DNA of 64,000 nucleotides from Tolumonas auensis DSM 9187 (GCF_000023065.1 NC_012691.1:3319501-3383500), one strand, 5' to 3'; positions 1-8,527 are shown, counted from the first letter of the stretch. Made by a program: numbers and translations. The notes: generated by a model from the letters alone, not told the origin.

Positions 1-183
1 CGTGAGCAAGGGTTACGCATGCGGTTAATGCTGCTCTCCGGTACTGTTTGCTGGGTCACGCATAACTTCGTGATTGGTTCGATAGGTGGTGCGTTGATTG
101 AAGGCAGTTTTTTGTTTGTGAACAGCCACACCATTTTCCGTTTATGGCAACAACGTACTGCTCAACTCCCGGACGAAAGTTAA
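1..183 (+). CDS. YgjV-like inner membrane protein, C-terminal part
   Basis: The window opens inside an open frame that reads from base 1 to a TAA at 181-183. The 60 visible residues contain two hydrophobic stretches around a WVTHNFVIGSIGG segment and a short polar tail. This resembles the C-terminus of the YgjV family of small multi-span inner membrane proteins, whose function is not established. The start lies outside the window, so only the tail can be judged. The assignment rests on motif memory of a short piece. Confidence 0.5.
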   Translation, partial: REQGLRMRLMLLSGTVCWVTHNFVIGSIGGALIEGSFLFVNSHTIFRLWQQRTAQLPDES

Positions 184-302
184 GCCGTTACCTTGTCTCA
201 TTCTGATCCGGTTGTTTAACGTGTCTGCTGATGCCGATTTAGATCGGCTTCGCAGAACAGGAAGCAATTATTGATAATAATCGGCAGACTATTGAGAGTC
301 GT

Positions 303-794
303 TTGGTTTGCAAAACCGGGACGGGGGATAAGATCATTACTACGCCAAAGATATTAGTCAGTGCCTGCCTGCTGGGCTGTCCGGTGCGTTATGACGCGCA
401 GAGTAAACCTGTCAATCATCCTGTACTGCAACGCTGGCATGCCAATGGCTGGCTGGTGCCGTTTTGTCCGGAACAGGCCGGCGGTTTGCCCACGCCGCGA
501 CCGGCCGCTGAACTGCAGCAGGATGGCCGCGTCATGACCGGCGAAGGCAAAGACGTCACCGCCCCCTTCCTGAAAGGTGCCGAACAGGCGCTGGCACTGT
601 GTCAGCAGCAGAAAATCAAATATGCCCTGCTGAAAGAAAGCAGCCCGTCCTGTGGCAGCACCAACATTTATGACGGCCATTTCCGCGGTAAAAAAATCGC
701 CGGCGAAGGCATGACCAGTCACCTGCTAAGAGCGCACGGCATCCGGATTTTTTCCGAACAGCAAATTGACGAGCTGTTTGCCTCGCTGGATTAA
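303..794 (+). CDS. DUF523 / TudS-type desulfurase
   Basis: Protein of about 150-163 residues covering the whole DUF523 domain. Family signatures are visible: SACLLGCPVRYD near the N-terminus, PFCPEQAGG in the middle and ESSPSCGS towards the end. They supply the conserved cysteines expected to hold a [4Fe-4S] cluster. Characterised DUF523 proteins (TudS) remove sulfur from 2-thiouracil, so thiobase desulfuration or detoxification is the best guess. The start is uncertain. No ATG precedes the conserved ILVSACLLG; a TTG at 303 has GAGAG four bases upstream, while ATC/ATT codons at 333/336 follow a GGGGGAT stretch. It stands alone and ends at a hairpin shared with the convergent gene. Confidence 0.8.
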   Translation: MVCKTGTGDKIITTPKILVSACLLGCPVRYDAQSKPVNHPVLQRWHANGWLVPFCPEQAGGLPTPRPAAELQQDGRVMTGEGKDVTAPFLKGAEQALALCQQQKIKYALLKESSPSCGSTNIYDGHFRGKKIAGEGMTSHLLRAHGIRIFSEQQIDELFASLD

Positions 795-804
795 ATACTT
801 TTGC

Positions 805-828
805 ATTCCCCTCTTTCCGGAGGGGATT
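805..828. terminator. Bidirectional terminator-like hairpin
   Basis: ATTCCCCTC and GAGGGGATT pair around a short TTTCCG loop, in the 40 bases between two convergent genes. T-rich tracts are weak on both sides, so efficiency is uncertain. Confidence 0.5.
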
Positions 829-836
829 CGTCTCTC

Positions 837-1940
837 TTAATCGGTACCCATCGCTTCTATGATACCGACCAGCTCAGATTCGTGCTGACGCCACCACGGG
901 TACCAGTACTGCGGTACGGACAACTGCACCGGTTCGCCGATCTGCGGCATCAGTAATGGCACCTGCTGTGCCGCGGCCAGCGCCGTAATGCGTTCAAACG
1001 GCTCGAACCAGTCATGCAAGGCCAGATCAAAGGTACCGTTGTGAATGGGCAGCATATAACAGCCGTTTAAATCCAGATGTGCCTGCAGCGATTGTTCCGG
1101 CAGCATATGCACATCCGGCCAGTCGCGATCATACGCGCCGGTTTCGATGCAGGTGATATCAAACGGACCATACGCCTCACCGATCTGCTTAAAACCATCG
1201 AAATAGCCGGTATCGCCACTGAAAAACACGCTTAAGGCCGGTGAACGGATCACCCATGAACACCACAGCGAGCGATCGGTATCAAACAAACCACGTCCGG
1301 AAAAATGCCGTGCCGGCGTTGCCACCAGTTGCGTGCCACCAACCTGTACCGACTGCCACCAGTCAAATTCCGTAATATTTTCCGCAGCCACACCCCACTG
1401 CTGCAGTTTCCGGCCGACACCCTGCGGTACATAAAACTGTTCACAGCGCGAGGCCAGAGCCTTGATGCTCATTTCATCCAGATGATCATAATGGTTATGC
1501 GAGATGATGATGCCTTTCAGGGCGGGTAACTGTTCCGGCATTAACGGCGGCTCATGAAAGCGCTTCGGCCCAATCCACTGCAATGGCGACGCACGCTTGG
1601 CAAACACCGGATCTGTCAGCCAGAACTCACCGTTCAGTTTTAACAATAAAGTGGAGTGGCCCAGCCGGTAAAGCGTATCCACCGATGGCACCAGCAGCTG
1701 CGAGGCCGTCAGCGCATGTACCGGTACCGGCACCGGCCCGATCGGCGCAGGCACCGCCGGACGCGCAAACAGATAACGCCCCAGCAGACGGAATAGCCCG
1801 GGCACCGTCATGGCCTGAGGCGTGTGGTGATTATAAAAACGCTTCTTGCGGAACAGACTGCCGGACGACGAGACCAGCTGACTGGCAGGATCAGCCGTTA
1901 TTGCCGGCAACTCAGCGACTGTTTCTGATGAATGAGCCAT
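837..1940 (-). CDS. RomA-like metallo-beta-lactamase-fold hydrolase
   Basis: The 367-residue protein has the metallo-beta-lactamase metal motif SHNHYDHLD in its middle, FFSGDTGYFDGF further on and a late LPIHNGTFDL histidine. These match the NAPE-PLD/RomA branch of the fold (Lactamase_B_2), which hydrolyses phosphodiester or lactone bonds. The roughly 80-residue N-terminal extension is rich in Ala and Pro. The ATG at 1940 is well supported by an AGGAGG sequence eight bases upstream. It is transcribed alone, convergent with the DUF523 gene. The substrate cannot be read from the sequence; a membrane-associated role is only a family-level suggestion. Confidence 0.8.
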   Translation of the reverse strand: MAHSSETVAELPAITADPASQLVSSSGSLFRKKRFYNHHTPQAMTVPGLFRLLGRYLFARPAVPAPIGPVPVPVHALTASQLLVPSVDTLYRLGHSTLLLKLNGEFWLTDPVFAKRASPLQWIGPKRFHEPPLMPEQLPALKGIIISHNHYDHLDEMSIKALASRCEQFYVPQGVGRKLQQWGVAAENITEFDWWQSVQVGGTQLVATPARHFSGRGLFDTDRSLWCSWVIRSPALSVFFSGDTGYFDGFKQIGEAYGPFDITCIETGAYDRDWPDVHMLPEQSLQAHLDLNGCYMLPIHNGTFDLALHDWFEPFERITALAAAQQVPLLMPQIGEPVQLSVPQYWYPWWRQHESELVGIIEAMGTD

Positions 1941-2147
1941 GACATCCTCCTGAATACCGGTTATTTGTTAACCGTCACCCTCTCAGGCTAAAGTGCATTT
2001 GTGACAACATGGCGATACTTTTGCGCAAAAAATATGAATAACATCATGATTTATGCCGCTAAATCCCCTATTTTGCTCAAGGAATAAGCAATCAATTCAT
2101 TGATGCTTTACGGAAAATAAATAACCCCGTATGATGTGCGCAACCAC

Positions 2148-2238
2148 GGAGAGATGGCAGAGTGGTTAAATGCACCGGTCTTGAAAACCGGCAAGGGTTT
2201 GTAGCCCTTCTAGGGTTCGAATCCCTATCTCTCCGCCA
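2148..2238 (+). tRNA. tRNA-Ser (anticodon UGA)
   Basis: A complete class II tRNA can be folded. The acceptor arm GGAGAGA (2148-2154) pairs with TCTCTCC (2228-2234), followed by G and an encoded CCA at 2236-2238. The anticodon stem CCGGT/ACCGG carries the loop CTTGAAA, giving anticodon TGA. A long variable arm typical of serine tRNAs (AAGGGTTTGTAGCCCTT) and a GGTTCGAATCC T-arm follow. The accessory genes that follow suggest it may serve as an integration site. Confidence 0.97.
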
Positions 2239-2250
2239 AATACCATGAAG

Positions 2251-2280
2251 AAGCCCGCTGAATAAGCGGGCTTTTTTGTT
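2251..2280 (+). terminator. Rho-independent terminator of tRNA-Ser
   Basis: AAGCCCGCT pairs with AGCGGGCTT around a GAATA loop and is followed by a run of six T and more T-rich sequence, 13 bases after the tRNA CCA end. Confidence 0.9.
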
Positions 2281-2333
2281 TTTGTATCAGCCCATACTTC
2301 AGCCCCTACAAGTTTCCTATCTCTGCAAAGAAA

Positions 2334-2702
2334 TTACCTGTTGTCCGGTAGAGAAATCACATCATCATCAACAAATATTTTAACATTACCGATGTGCTCG
2401 TCAGGCCAGACAATGGGCATTCCATTTTCTGTTGCTGATCGAACTGAGCTTTGATAAATCAACTTTCCGCTCTTCTCATACACCCTTATAAATTGGGCAT
2501 CAGGCATAATAAGCCAACCCAATGGCACATCATTAACGTTATAAAACCTTACTTCAAACCGTCCGTCAGGGCTCGTACTGTTAAATGAATAACTGTGGGT
2601 GTAACGTTCTGGGTTTATATATATGAGCCAAGCTACATAAACCGCAACGACCACAGCGCAGACCATCATGATGGATTGAACTGGTTTCTTATAACTCGAC
2701 AT
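2334..2702 (-). CDS. Small single-span membrane protein, candidate T6SS immunity protein
   Basis: I place the start at the ATG at 2702 (protein beginning MSSYKKPVQS), giving 122 residues. An upstream in-frame start at 2819 would read deep into the preceding gene. One strong membrane segment (about residues 10-28) is followed by a soluble domain with an SPDGRFEVRFYNV stretch. The start overlaps the end of the DUF6402-like gene by 14 bases, so the two are translationally coupled. I do not recognise the family. Being last in a PAAR-led trio and membrane anchored with a probably periplasmic domain suggests an immunity role; that is inference. Confidence 0.6.
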   Translation of the reverse strand: MSSYKKPVQSIMMVCAVVVAVYVAWLIYINPERYTHSYSFNSTSPDGRFEVRFYNVNDVPLGWLIMPDAQFIRVYEKSGKLIYQSSVRSATENGMPIVWPDEHIGNVKIFVDDDVISLPDNR

Positions 2703-3525
2703 ATAAGTCCTTTTGGGACCGCCATTTGATATCTGAGTACACAACGAAGTCACCACCGGAATTATGTACTTTTTGCCATCGCCTAAAGTCGCGATTATAA
2801 ACGGTAACATATCCTTCAAAATCAGACTCTATAGGGTCGGTCATATATGCAACTGTTTCTAACTTACCCAAGACTTTATCTTTACTCCAAACCCCAAGAA
2901 TCTCATCGTCTCCTGTAAAGTCATAAGTATCTCTTAAATAAATCCCCGTCTTTTCAACATGAAAAAGATCTCTACCTTTATCGTTAAAAGCCTTGCCTAT
3001 AACTGCAATTTTGAGCGTGCCATTACCTATAGCACCAAACAGCCCATCAATCAGATCGAATTTTGTTCCTGCCGTTCTCAGATTTACCTGACAGTACGCA
3101 TCGCATTCTCTAGCTGTAAATGCAGGGGAACCGAGATAAGTTGGAGTTGATTTACCTTTATGCCATCCCGCCTTAGCAAGCAGATCTCTTAATCTACTTA
3201 TGCCCTTTTCAGAACGCCATGTATGATGAACTAAGACATCTGCAGCTTGCCACGTTCTATGAGAAAGCAGCCAATCAATCTTAACTATGTCATCATTATA
3301 TTGGTTAGATTTAAGCTTTAACGGATCAATATTTCCAGACCGAATATCGTCAGTTATAACAAACGCAGGCTTTATCGAAAACCAATGCCTCATCAATTTG
3401 GCTGCTGTATTCCACTTCATTTTGTCCATCGCAGCAGGTATATCATCGACATGTACGGGATCAACTACTACTTTGACTGGGGTTGTATCACTCTTATGAG
3501 TTGTTTTTACTGTGTAAAGCGTCAT
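2689..3525 (-). CDS. DUF6402-like protein behind PAAR, candidate T6SS effector
   Basis: The 278-residue soluble protein has no signal peptide. Its N-terminal segment (IPAAMDKMKWNTAAKLMRHW) and later YDFTGDDEILGVWSK resemble what I recall of the DUF6402 family, often encoded behind PAAR proteins. No classical nuclease or lipase motif is visible. The start codon overlaps the PAAR stop (ATGA at 3522-3525) and its own end overlaps the next gene by 14 bases, so the three form a tightly coupled unit. An effector or effector-adaptor role is inferred from context. Codon use is more AT-rich than in the flanking core genes, consistent with acquisition. Confidence 0.6.
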   Translation of the reverse strand: MTLYTVKTTHKSDTTPVKVVVDPVHVDDIPAAMDKMKWNTAAKLMRHWFSIKPAFVITDDIRSGNIDPLKLKSNQYNDDIVKIDWLLSHRTWQAADVLVHHTWRSEKGISRLRDLLAKAGWHKGKSTPTYLGSPAFTARECDAYCQVNLRTAGTKFDLIDGLFGAIGNGTLKIAVIGKAFNDKGRDLFHVEKTGIYLRDTYDFTGDDEILGVWSKDKVLGKLETVAYMTDPIESDFEGYVTVYNRDFRRWQKVHNSGGDFVVYSDIKWRSQKDLYVEL

Positions 3526-4022
3526 TCTCTAATCCCCACAGTATGTTGAACCACTCTTTTTAAAGAGATATCTGATTCTGTGCTGGTATGTACAAGCTGC
3601 GTCTTACCGAATTCACAAACATCCCCCGATACCATTCCCTCCGGAGTTTCTATCAGGTAAGTAAAAACTGAGACCGGTTTACCATTCGCATCGACAAATT
3701 GAAAATGTTGATTGTATGAGTTGAATGATTCAACACTGCTGAAGTCAGGTGAATACGAATCACCAATCAGCACATTACCTGAACCGCTGATAATTACTCC
3801 GCCATGTGACGTAGCAGCACCAAATAAAGCAGCAGGCTTTCCGTTTATAAATACAGTAGAACTTCCCGTTACTATTGTTGCACCGCAACTTGTTGAATCA
3901 CCCTCTCTTGCCACGGGCAATCCATTAATGAATACATCATCAGAACCGGATGATATGGTATTTACGGAGTGTCCTTTCTGTGGGCAAGCATGAGAATCGC
4001 TGGCTCTGGCTACTAATGGCAT
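3522..4022 (-). CDS. PAAR-domain protein (T6SS spike tip) with C-terminal extension
   Basis: Residues 1 to about 90 form a PAAR repeat domain: MPLVARASDSHACPQKGHSV with a metal-binding Cys/His, then repeated VFINGLPVAREGDS and VFINGKPAALFG units and a final SGSGNVLIGD. PAAR proteins cap the VgrG spike of type VI secretion systems and dock effectors. A further ~75 residues follow the PAAR fold (VFTYLIETPEGMVSGD) and may contact the downstream product. No vgrG, hcp or tss genes lie in the window, so this is an orphan module relying on a secretion machine elsewhere. Confidence 0.85.
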   Translation of the reverse strand: MPLVARASDSHACPQKGHSVNTISSGSDDVFINGLPVAREGDSTSCGATIVTGSSTVFINGKPAALFGAATSHGGVIISGSGNVLIGDSYSPDFSSVESFNSYNQHFQFVDANGKPVSVFTYLIETPEGMVSGDVCEFGKTQLVHTSTESDISLKRVVQHTVGIRE

Positions 4023-4192
4023 AGGTTGTCCTCAATGAATGAATCAACTCATTCTAGCTTCCATTGGACCTATGCATTAACCGCAGATATTACAGGTGAT
4101 TACAGGATAAGCCGGCCAAGATGATGAATTAACTTCAGCCGGAAGAGATCAGCACAAAAGCCCAAAAGGAAACGTATTAAAGAAAAAATCGT

Positions 4193-4675
4193 TCAATCTT
4201 GATGTTCAAGTCGACTAAATGCCAGGTGCCAAGGTAAACGCCGTCCATTAGACCGCATTTTCTCATATGCTTCTCTTGCTATAGCAACCGTGATGATATT
4301 GTGTAATATCAGTTGTTCCACGACCCAGATCGTACCCATAACAACAACAGCTTCTCTTTTTGCAAGCACTCTAAGAGCTTCATCCCCTGTTAATATTGGA
4401 CACGCCTCTTGTCTGGCCAATGCTAATGCAAAACAATCGTTCATACTGGGCCCGTTCACCCGTTGATTTAATTGAAAAGCATACATCATCGTTTTTTCAG
4501 AGAGTTCACCCAGTTGGAGTCCCATTTCAATCAAGTGGGAATGTTGTTCTTCCAGTTCTTCTACGAATAAAATATCAGGCACCTTGAACTGATAAGGAAG
4601 TCGGAAAAAAACATTCAGTAATTCGCCCTCTTCCAAATCAATTAAAATATTGGCATCACTGATTAATAGCTGCAT
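4193..4675 (-). CDS. PIN-domain toxin
   Basis: The 160-residue protein begins LLISDANILIDLEEGELL, the first acidic signature of the PIN nuclease fold, and carries MNDCFALALARQE and ILTGDEALRVLAK in the second half, the usual positions of the other metal-binding acidic residues. PIN toxins of type II systems are Mg-dependent ribonucleases. The gene starts inside the last 20 bases of the XRE-ImmA/IrrE gene, an arrangement typical of antitoxin-first toxin pairs. The RNA target cannot be predicted. Confidence 0.8.
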   Translation of the reverse strand: MQLLISDANILIDLEEGELLNVFFRLPYQFKVPDILFVEELEEQHSHLIEMGLQLGELSEKTMMYAFQLNQRVNGPSMNDCFALALARQEACPILTGDEALRVLAKREAVVVMGTIWVVEQLILHNIITVAIAREAYEKMRSNGRRLPWHLAFSRLEHQD

Positions 4676-5723
4676 CCACTAACTCCAACTTCCGTTGACG
4701 ATGGAAGGTCATTAAGGATATCCCTAACAACTCGGCAGCTTTTGACTCGCTCAGTATGTTCTCGCCTAATCCACGATATATAAGCTGTTGAAACAACCGT
4801 GTTTCCTCTTGAGGATAAACACGACCTGGCTCACATTTTCGCCATCCTCGATATGAAAACTGCATTGAAAGTAATTTGTGTATAGATTCCGTAATAATTC
4901 CAAGATCACAAGCACGATACAAACATGCCCGCATACTCAAACCAAACTCATGCTTAAGAAAAAATAATTCACGAAACTCAATAGTATGACGCGTGATCCC
5001 CAACTGTTGGCGAATTGCGTTGGCAGGTAATAGAAAACTACCAGCAAAACGATTGCACGCTTTCTCCTCATTCAGTTCAGCAGATAAACGCCCGTGCAAC
5101 AGCAGGTGCCCTAATTCATGTGCAAGTGTGAATCGCTGACGGTCACCAGGCCAATTGGCAGATAAAACTATAACTGGCTGATCAGCAACTGTAGCCTGTA
5201 AACCATCAAATTTTGCACTTTCATCAACCTGAGTAATGATAACCAATATGCCTTGCGATTCGAGCACGTCAATAAGATCAAGAACCGGTTTTCCGCCTAA
5301 ATCCCAAGCAGAACGAACTTGGTTAGCAAACGTTTCTATTTCATCTAACGAGGTTATTTTCCCCGGTAAATTTTGTGGAACAGAAAATTTAGGCACAGGA
5401 AATGTTGGCCACAAATTAGCTAGTTCCTGCCAACGCTCAGCCTGATCAAGCACATCTGCTTCCAACTTTTTCAAGACCGATGCCGGGGTGTTAGCTCGTT
5501 TGCGAAATTCAACGCCTGCTAATTCAACCTTTACAGGACGGAAAAAATACTCGCTGCGAACAGACAATACTTTTGCCAGTTTAATCATCACCCCTGAGCT
5601 GGGCATATTCTGATTGTGTTCATATTTTTTTATCATGTTGGCACTAACACCAACTAGATCACCCAAGGCCTTCATTGACAGGCCAGCAGCAGCGCGAGCA
5701 CGTAACAGACGTTCACCAATCAT
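4656..5723 (-). CDS. XRE/ImmA-IrrE antitoxin (HTH plus zinc peptidase)
   Basis: The 355-residue protein has three parts. Residues 1-65 are a helix-turn-helix of the XRE type (LGDLVGVSANMIKKYEHNQN). About residues 130-250 are an ImmA/IrrE metallopeptidase with HELGH at 202-206 and a downstream acidic NEEKACNRFAGSF ligand segment. The C-terminal ~100 residues look like a substrate- or partner-binding extension. Proteins of this build often pair with toxins, and here the stop overlaps the PIN gene by 20 bases. It probably represses its own promoter, where AT-rich palindromes lie at 5743-5769. The HEXXH is intact, so proteolysis is possible. Confidence 0.85.
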   Translation of the reverse strand: MIGERLLRARAAAGLSMKALGDLVGVSANMIKKYEHNQNMPSSGVMIKLAKVLSVRSEYFFRPVKVELAGVEFRKRANTPASVLKKLEADVLDQAERWQELANLWPTFPVPKFSVPQNLPGKITSLDEIETFANQVRSAWDLGGKPVLDLIDVLESQGILVIITQVDESAKFDGLQATVADQPVIVLSANWPGDRQRFTLAHELGHLLLHGRLSAELNEEKACNRFAGSFLLPANAIRQQLGITRHTIEFRELFFLKHEFGLSMRACLYRACDLGIITESIHKLLSMQFSYRGWRKCEPGRVYPQEETRLFQQLIYRGLGENILSESKAAELLGISLMTFHRQRKLELVDAAINQ

Positions 5724-5742
5724 ACCGACCTCCCGCCATTAG

Positions 5743-5769
5743 TTTATAAATTTTAACTTTATATATAAA
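5743..5769. promoter_or_regulatory. Candidate autoregulatory operator of the PIN/XRE pair
   Basis: Two perfect AT palindromes, TTTATAAA (5743-5750) and TTTATATATAAA (5758-5769), sit 17 bases apart centre to centre, 20-46 bases upstream of the XRE gene start. Spacing and position fit an XRE repressor operator overlapping the promoter, but AT-rich palindromes arise easily by chance. Confidence 0.35.
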
Positions 5770-5825
5770 ATGTAAACCAAAGAGCTCATTTAGTCGACAA
5801 CAACTCTCTTTTTGAGTAAAAAATA

Positions 5826-6293
5826 ATGAAACGAAAACTTGCTCTTGTGATTGCTGTTTTATGTGTGGCTTACCTTTGGATAGCTAACAAACCAGCTCAG
5901 TTCAGAGCTGAATACATAGCAATACTTCACTATCTGAATAGCGTGAATGACAAGATAACAATTGATGTCATCGTTGATGGTTCATGCATTGAGTTGATGC
6001 CGGAAAATCAGAAATTCTGTCACGAAGTCCAGCAACAGATGGAAGAAGCAGGCGTTTACCGATTGCTTTATTCCAATCAGGAAACGAAACATCTGGATTT
6101 GATTGTCTCCACCAGCCCCATTTCAGGCTCACGTTCTTTTGTCTTTTCTGAAAACGGAGAGACAGAAGAAACTCAGGTCGATAATCTGGAAAAAAGCATA
6201 AAGGAAGCGAAAAAGACCTCCAATTTGTCCATTCATTTGTGCGGGAAACTAGATCAGAAAGGCTGGTTTGAATGCTACAACTACGATTCGTGA
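5826..6293 (+). CDS. Hypothetical exported or membrane-anchored protein
   Basis: The 155-residue protein begins MKRKLALVIAVLCVAYLWIA, a basic start followed by a hydrophobic segment that could be a signal anchor. The remainder is soluble and contains four cysteines (SCIELM, FCHEV, LCGKL, ECYN) that could form two disulfides. No family is recognised. It stands alone, divergent from the XRE gene, in AT-rich accessory DNA. A function cannot be assigned. Confidence 0.6.
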   Translation: MKRKLALVIAVLCVAYLWIANKPAQFRAEYIAILHYLNSVNDKITIDVIVDGSCIELMPENQKFCHEVQQQMEEAGVYRLLYSNQETKHLDLIVSTSPISGSRSFVFSENGETEETQVDNLEKSIKEAKKTSNLSIHLCGKLDQKGWFECYNYDS

Positions 6294-6495
6294 GATAAGG
6301 AAAATAGCCTAATAAATCAGCATATCACTCCTGGCTAACGTACTGGAAATTACAGTACTAAATAGTACGGTAATGGATGTGAGGTTCCACTATGAAGCAC
6401 AATGAAATTGGCTTCAGTAGAATCAAGTCTCATTATCAATTGTGATTGAAGTGTTAAGATTGATTAATATATGATGCGATTCCCGTCTTAAATGT
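6294..6495. other. Intergenic stretch with clustered short dyads
   Basis: No gene is seen. The stretch holds GTACTG/CAGTAC (6340-6345 and 6353-6358), an overlapping AGTACT-AAAT-AGTAC dyad just after it, and TGAAGC/GCTTCA (6393-6398 and 6411-6416). It probably contains the promoter of the hydroxylase gene; the dyads could be operators. Confidence 0.3.
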
Positions 6496-7545
6496 GTGCT
6501 CTTAAGAATGCCCGAAACTGTTCCGGACTTTATTTCTGTCTATCTCCTGTCTCCCCTGATTAATACCTTTTTCGGTCTTTTTGACTTTAACGGGCGTTTA
6601 GGTCTTCCCTTCCTGTGTATATCGTTATTGATTGCATTCCTGTTGTACCGCCGTCAGCGTCATCTTGGTTACAGTCAGGCGAACAACTTTGGGGTGTTTC
6701 TCGGTGGCAGGAAAGTGTGGCTGCATCGTTCCGCCCTGGTTGATTACGCTTATTACTTTGTCCGGGCGTTACTGCATCTTGCCTTTATTGTGCCGGTGAT
6801 GAGCTGGCTGGATCCGGTGCTGCTGAAACAGGGCGATGTGACTGCATTTCTGAACCAGGTATGGGCGGCCCGTCCCCGCATCGGGGATAACATGGGCATC
6901 ATGTTGTTGTATGGCTTGGGTGCGTTTCTGGTGAGCGATTTTGCGCATTACTGGTTACACCGTGCCTTTCACAGCCGCTGGCTCTGGGAATTCCACAAAG
7001 TCCACCACAGTGCGACCGTGATGGTGCCCCCGACCGCCAGCCGGATCCATTTTTTTGAAAAGCTCTGCGAGAACCTGCTGAAAGGGTTTTGCTTTGCGCT
7101 GTATGGCGGTGTGATCTTCTGGTTTTGCGGCGATAAAGTCAGCAATTACACACTGTTTGGCGTCGGCTATCTGGCCTTTATTTTCAATGCGCTGGCCGCC
7201 AATTTGCGCCACACCCATATCTGGCTGTCATTTGGCCCGGTCATCGAGCGGGTGATTAACAGTCCGGCACAACATCAGATCCACCACAGCCGCAACCCGG
7301 CTCATTTCAACCGGAATTTCGGCACCAATCTCTCACTCTGGGACTGGCTGTTCGGTACGCTTTACCTCACCGGGGCAAAGCCGGAAGCGCTGGAATTTGG
7401 CGTCTCCCCGAAAGATAACGAACGCTATATGAAACTGCACAATCTGGTGTGGCACCCGTTCTGGGTGACCGGCGTAAAGCTATGGCGACACGGTGTTCAT
7501 ACGAACACTGCACCGGAGCACAGAGATCTGAAACCAACGGAGTAA
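6496..7545 (+). CDS. Sterol desaturase / fatty acid hydroxylase family protein
   Basis: Integral membrane protein of about 345-349 residues. The histidine clusters of the di-iron fatty acid hydroxylase superfamily are all present: HYWLHRAFHSR, EFHKVHHSA and, later, HQIHHSRNP. At least five hydrophobic segments surround them. Relatives hydroxylate or desaturate lipids or cleave alkylglycerols; the substrate here is unknown. The start may be GTG 6496 or ATG 6508; neither has a convincing ribosome-binding site. The gene is followed by a 200-base gap before the TauE gene, so it is probably monocistronic. Confidence 0.85.
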   Translation: MLLRMPETVPDFISVYLLSPLINTFFGLFDFNGRLGLPFLCISLLIAFLLYRRQRHLGYSQANNFGVFLGGRKVWLHRSALVDYAYYFVRALLHLAFIVPVMSWLDPVLLKQGDVTAFLNQVWAARPRIGDNMGIMLLYGLGAFLVSDFAHYWLHRAFHSRWLWEFHKVHHSATVMVPPTASRIHFFEKLCENLLKGFCFALYGGVIFWFCGDKVSNYTLFGVGYLAFIFNALAANLRHTHIWLSFGPVIERVINSPAQHQIHHSRNPAHFNRNFGTNLSLWDWLFGTLYLTGAKPEALEFGVSPKDNERYMKLHNLVWHPFWVTGVKLWRHGVHTNTAPEHRDLKPTE

Positions 7546-7747
7546 CGGCGAGATTTTCGCGGGATCAGCGGCCTGCATTCAGGTGCCATTTTACCCGCAA
7601 CTTAATTAGGTATTTTGCATATATCAAAAGTGGAAATACTTAACACAAATCAGCAAATAAATATCGGCGACTTTTCATTTAGGATGCACCCATTCACTTC
7701 ACCGCTACTGGAAATACGTTTCCCGGCAGATGTCTTAAGGATGGGTC

Positions 7748-8527
7748 ATGATCGACGTATCATATATCTTGGCAGGCGCGTTAACTGGCTTCGTCGTTGG
7801 TCTGACCGGTGTTGGCGGTGGTGCCATGATGACACCGATTTTATTGCTGTTCTTTAATGTATCCCCTGTGACCGCAGTTGCCACCGACTTATGGTTTGCT
7901 TCCATCACCAAATTAGTGGCGGCAAAAGCCCACCATAAATCGGGCAAAATTGACTGGCAAATCGTGAAACATTTGTGGTCTGGCAGCTTACCGGTTGCCA
8001 TCATTACGGTGGCGCTGATCCATTTCGGCATGAAATTTCAGAAAGTGAGCTGGTTAACCGAAGCCATCGGGTTTCTGATTGTACTGACTGCCGTTGGACT
8101 GATTTTCTCTCCTCTGCTGCTGAAACGGATCCGTCCACAAGCTGGCAATACAGAAGTACAACCGGAAGCGATCAAACCAAAAACCACGGTATTTGCCGGC
8201 GGTCTGTTGGGACTGTGCGTTGCGCTGACCTCGGTGGGTGCCGGGGCATTAGGCAGTGTGTTGCTGATGTACCTCTACCCGCGCCGGATGCAACCGCACA
8301 CGCTGGTCGCCTCTGATATCGTGCACGCTATTCCACTCGCATTAGTGGCCGGTATCGGTTATGCCTTCACCGGTATGGTCGACGTGCACATGCTATTAAA
8401 TCTGCTGATCGGCTCCTTGCCTGCTGTCGTCATTGGCAGCCTGCTGGCCACCAAACTTTCCAGCCGTTTATTACAGACATCACTGGCATTTGTGTTATTG
8501 ATGGTCGGTGTCCGGACTCTGGTTTGA
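7748..8527 (+). CDS. TauE/SafE family sulfite or organosulfur permease
   Basis: The 259-residue protein has two repeats of hydrophobic helices, each opening with a glycine-rich motif (GALTGFVVGLTGVGGGAMMTP near residue 10-30; GGLLGLCVALTSVGAGALGS near 145-165), the hallmark of TauE/SafE permeases. The family exports or imports sulfite, sulfoacetate and related anions across the inner membrane. AAGGAT lies upstream of the ATG at 7748. No sulfur-metabolism genes are adjacent, so the substrate is open. Confidence 0.85.
   Translation: MIDVSYILAGALTGFVVGLTGVGGGAMMTPILLLFFNVSPVTAVATDLWFASITKLVAAKAHHKSGKIDWQIVKHLWSGSLPVAIITVALIHFGMKFQKVSWLTEAIGFLIVLTAVGLIFSPLLLKRIRPQAGNTEVQPEAIKPKTTVFAGGLLGLCVALTSVGAGALGSVLLMYLYPRRMQPHTLVASDIVHAIPLALVAGIGYAFTGMVDVHMLLNLLIGSLPAVVIGSLLATKLSSRLLQTSLAFVLLMVGVRTLV

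Noticed and set aside
837-1940. True beta-lactamase (antibiotic resistance)
   Set aside because: The SHNHYDHLD motif and overall layout match the RomA/NAPE-PLD-type hydrolases, not the class B beta-lactamases. The same applies to the gene at 31785.
2689-2819. Start of the small membrane protein at 2819
   Set aside because: That start would add 39 residues read entirely inside the previous gene in another frame; the ATG at 2702 gives a normal short coupling overlap.
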